A stretch of 64,000 nucleotides of DNA from S010-25 sp964441285 (GTDB lineage Bacteria; Pseudomonadota; Gammaproteobacteria; SZUA-229). Under the pieces are notes generated by a model, which had not been told where the DNA came from, ran no database searches, and saw nothing but the letters and a program-made list of their open reading frames with translations. A program made the position numbers and the translations under genes. The first letter of the stretch is position 1, and every line of letters starts with the position of its first letter. Below are positions 62,928 through 64,000 of this stretch, piece after piece. The stretch lies in NCBI GenBank assembly GCA_964441285.1, contig CAYTUK010000003.1, positions 1-64,000 of the forward strand, in the 5' to 3' direction.

Positions 62928-63809
62928 CTATCTTAGCTGAATATTAAGTGGCATTTCACTGCCATTACGTCTTATCATCAGACGAAGCTGCCCTGCGGTG
63001 CTTAATTTACGCAATGCAGCGATAGCATTTTGAGGTCTGTTGAGGCTGATACCATTTATCCGAGTGATAATATCGGATGGTTGCAGACCAAGTTTTGTCA
63101 ACAACTGTCCTTTTGCCTGAGGTTGTAGGCGGTAGCCAATTTGTCTGCCGTTTGCTCTTACCACGATAGGTAGTGCGTAATCACCAAACGACATGGGTGA
63201 TTTTAAAATATCGCGGCGAATTTTGGCGAGCACCTGTCCAGGTGTGCTGGCACCGAGTGTGTTTAAATTGCCTGTAGCCGCACGACTAAAACTAACACTA
63301 TGCAAGCCGCGCTGGTGTTGGAATTTGAGTGTTTCAAGGCGACCACGGCGATCCAGTACAACATAATTAGCCTGAATCTCTTTTATGGTAACGCCATTTT
63401 TTATGCTATCGCCAATGCCATAAATGCTTTCTTTACCTGTTGATCCCTGTGCAATAATGGCGCTTGCCCGCTTCATCGGCTGGGCGGCTAATACACCTTT
63501 TAATATTAAGTTGAGTTTTGTTTCTGGTGCACGGGTTTGAGTTGATGAGGGTGCGATGGTGCTAAGGCCGAAGATATGTGAGGCGGTTAGTTGTCTGAAA
63601 TTTTGCTGTGCCTGTAAATTTGCGACAGGTTCTGTGCGCGGAGTAATCATTCGAGCAGGGTTGTTGTGGGGTAAAAACAGCCAGCTAACTTTCGATAACA
63701 ATCCTGCTATGGCAAGAATCAGCAACACATTAACCAGCACCGATAGACGTTTATTGAGTGCCTGGATTTTCGCTGGGTTGTTTAACGGAGTAAGCAGAGC
63801 AACTGGCAT
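62928..63809 (-). CDS. gspC: Type II secretion protein GspC
   Basis: GspC links the inner-membrane platform to GspD. The 293-residue protein has one N-terminal membrane segment (LVNVLLILAIAGLLSKVSWLF, about residues 28-48), the homology region with LTASHIFGLS and KLNLILKGVLAAQP, and a C-terminal PDZ domain (YRLQPQAKGQLLTKLGLQPSDIITRINGISLNRPQNAIAAL). It is the first gene of gspC-D-E-F. gspG-N are not in the window. Confidence 0.93.
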   Translation of the reverse strand: MPVALLTPLNNPAKIQALNKRLSVLVNVLLILAIAGLLSKVSWLFLPHNNPARMITPRTEPVANLQAQQNFRQLTASHIFGLSTIAPSSTQTRAPETKLNLILKGVLAAQPMKRASAIIAQGSTGKESIYGIGDSIKNGVTIKEIQANYVVLDRRGRLETLKFQHQRGLHSVSFSRAATGNLNTLGASTPGQVLAKIRRDILKSPMSFGDYALPIVVRANGRQIGYRLQPQAKGQLLTKLGLQPSDIITRINGISLNRPQNAIAALRKLSTAGQLRLMIRRNGSEMPLNIQLR

Positions 63810-63921
63810 TGTTTAAGGTATAAGCTCAAGGTTATTTAATGACTTTATTCAGGTGGATTTTAGCAGTGTCGCGCATGACTTGCAGGCCTCTATCGTGAAT
63901 TGTCGCATTATTGTTGTATTT

Positions 63922-64000
63922 AGGGAACCTCTAATCAATCGGTGAAAGCGTATCTTACGCGCTAAATTAGCCAGCTATTTCGTGTATTTCACGCCTTGAA
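63922..64000 (+). mobile_element. Possible IS/MITE end at window edge
   Basis: AGGGAACCTCTAATCAATCGG (63922 onward) resembles the ends of the element between merR and merA (AGGAAC...TGAATAAA) and the partial end near 39526 (AAGGAACTGCTGATTAA). The rest lies beyond the window, so the element type is unknown. Confidence 0.3.

Noticed and set aside
1..64000. tRNA, rRNA or CRISPR loci
   Set aside because: No cloverleaf with a GTTCGANNC arm, no rRNA-like blocks and no regularly spaced short repeats were noticed. A tRNAscan/CRISPR search would settle it.

Overview
The window is chromosomal DNA of a gammaproteobacterium outside the Enterobacterales, with moderate to slightly low GC. Several blocks keep the gammaproteobacterial order: lptD-surA-rsmA-apaG-apaH, rhlB<>trxA-rho, fabB-fabA, bioB-bioF<>comF, purE-purK and gspC-D-E-F. 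An N-acetylglutaminylglutamine-type amidotransferase points to compatible-solute synthesis and so to a marine or salt-tolerant lifestyle. The genus cannot be fixed from sequence alone. I saw no rRNA, tRNA or CRISPR array.

Layout. 1-4.9 kb: LPS/surface polysaccharide genes (two glycosyltransferases, UDP-xylose synthase, a family 9 heptosyltransferase, Kdo kinase). 5.0-5.9 kb: a GC-richer dsbG-like gene. 5.9-12.6 kb: apaH, a methyltransferase, apaG, rsmA, surA, lptD. 12.6-14.7 kb: argF, argD. 15.1-16.9 kb: NAGGN-type amidotransferase. 17.0-20.2 kb: a compact mercury locus (merR, merA, and a MerC fused to a bufferin-like Cys-rich tail) with two mer-type operator/promoters. 20.7-28.9 kb: purE, purK, rhlB, trxA, rho, purD, bolA, a DUF350 protein and a lytic transglycosylase. 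29.0-38.3 kb: ate/bpt, metH, uup, a small secreted protein, fabB, fabA. 38.5-44.6 kb: small envelope and hypothetical genes, rnd with a collapsed glyoxalase remnant, TerB-like, a membrane thioredoxin, MlaC-like and Nudix proteins. 44.6-45.0 kb: relics of a VapB antitoxin and an IS3-type transposase. 45.0-50.1 kb: bioF, bioB, comF and a GAF-GGDEF-EAL protein. 50.2-57.8 kb: ubiA with an N-terminal extension, gamma-carbonic anhydrase, a second family 9 glycosyltransferase, aroE, hemB, a LysR regulator, a methyltransferase and two small genes. 57.9-63.8 kb: type II secretion genes gspF, gspE, gspD, gspC.

The most unusual features are these. (i) The mercury locus has a MerC-bufferin fusion under its own MerR-type operator, and a MITE-like element sits between merR and the merA promoter. 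(ii) A family of roughly 135-bp palindromic intergenic elements has at least eight full or partial copies here. In three genes (ate, rnd and the gamma-carbonic anhydrase) an element supplies the last codons and the stop. (iii) A promoter-hairpin-T-tract unit lies upstream of argD, and a second structured element with a terminator lies upstream of the GGDEF-EAL gene. (iv) A 62-codon gene translationally coupled to rnd looks like glyoxalase I with its middle deleted.
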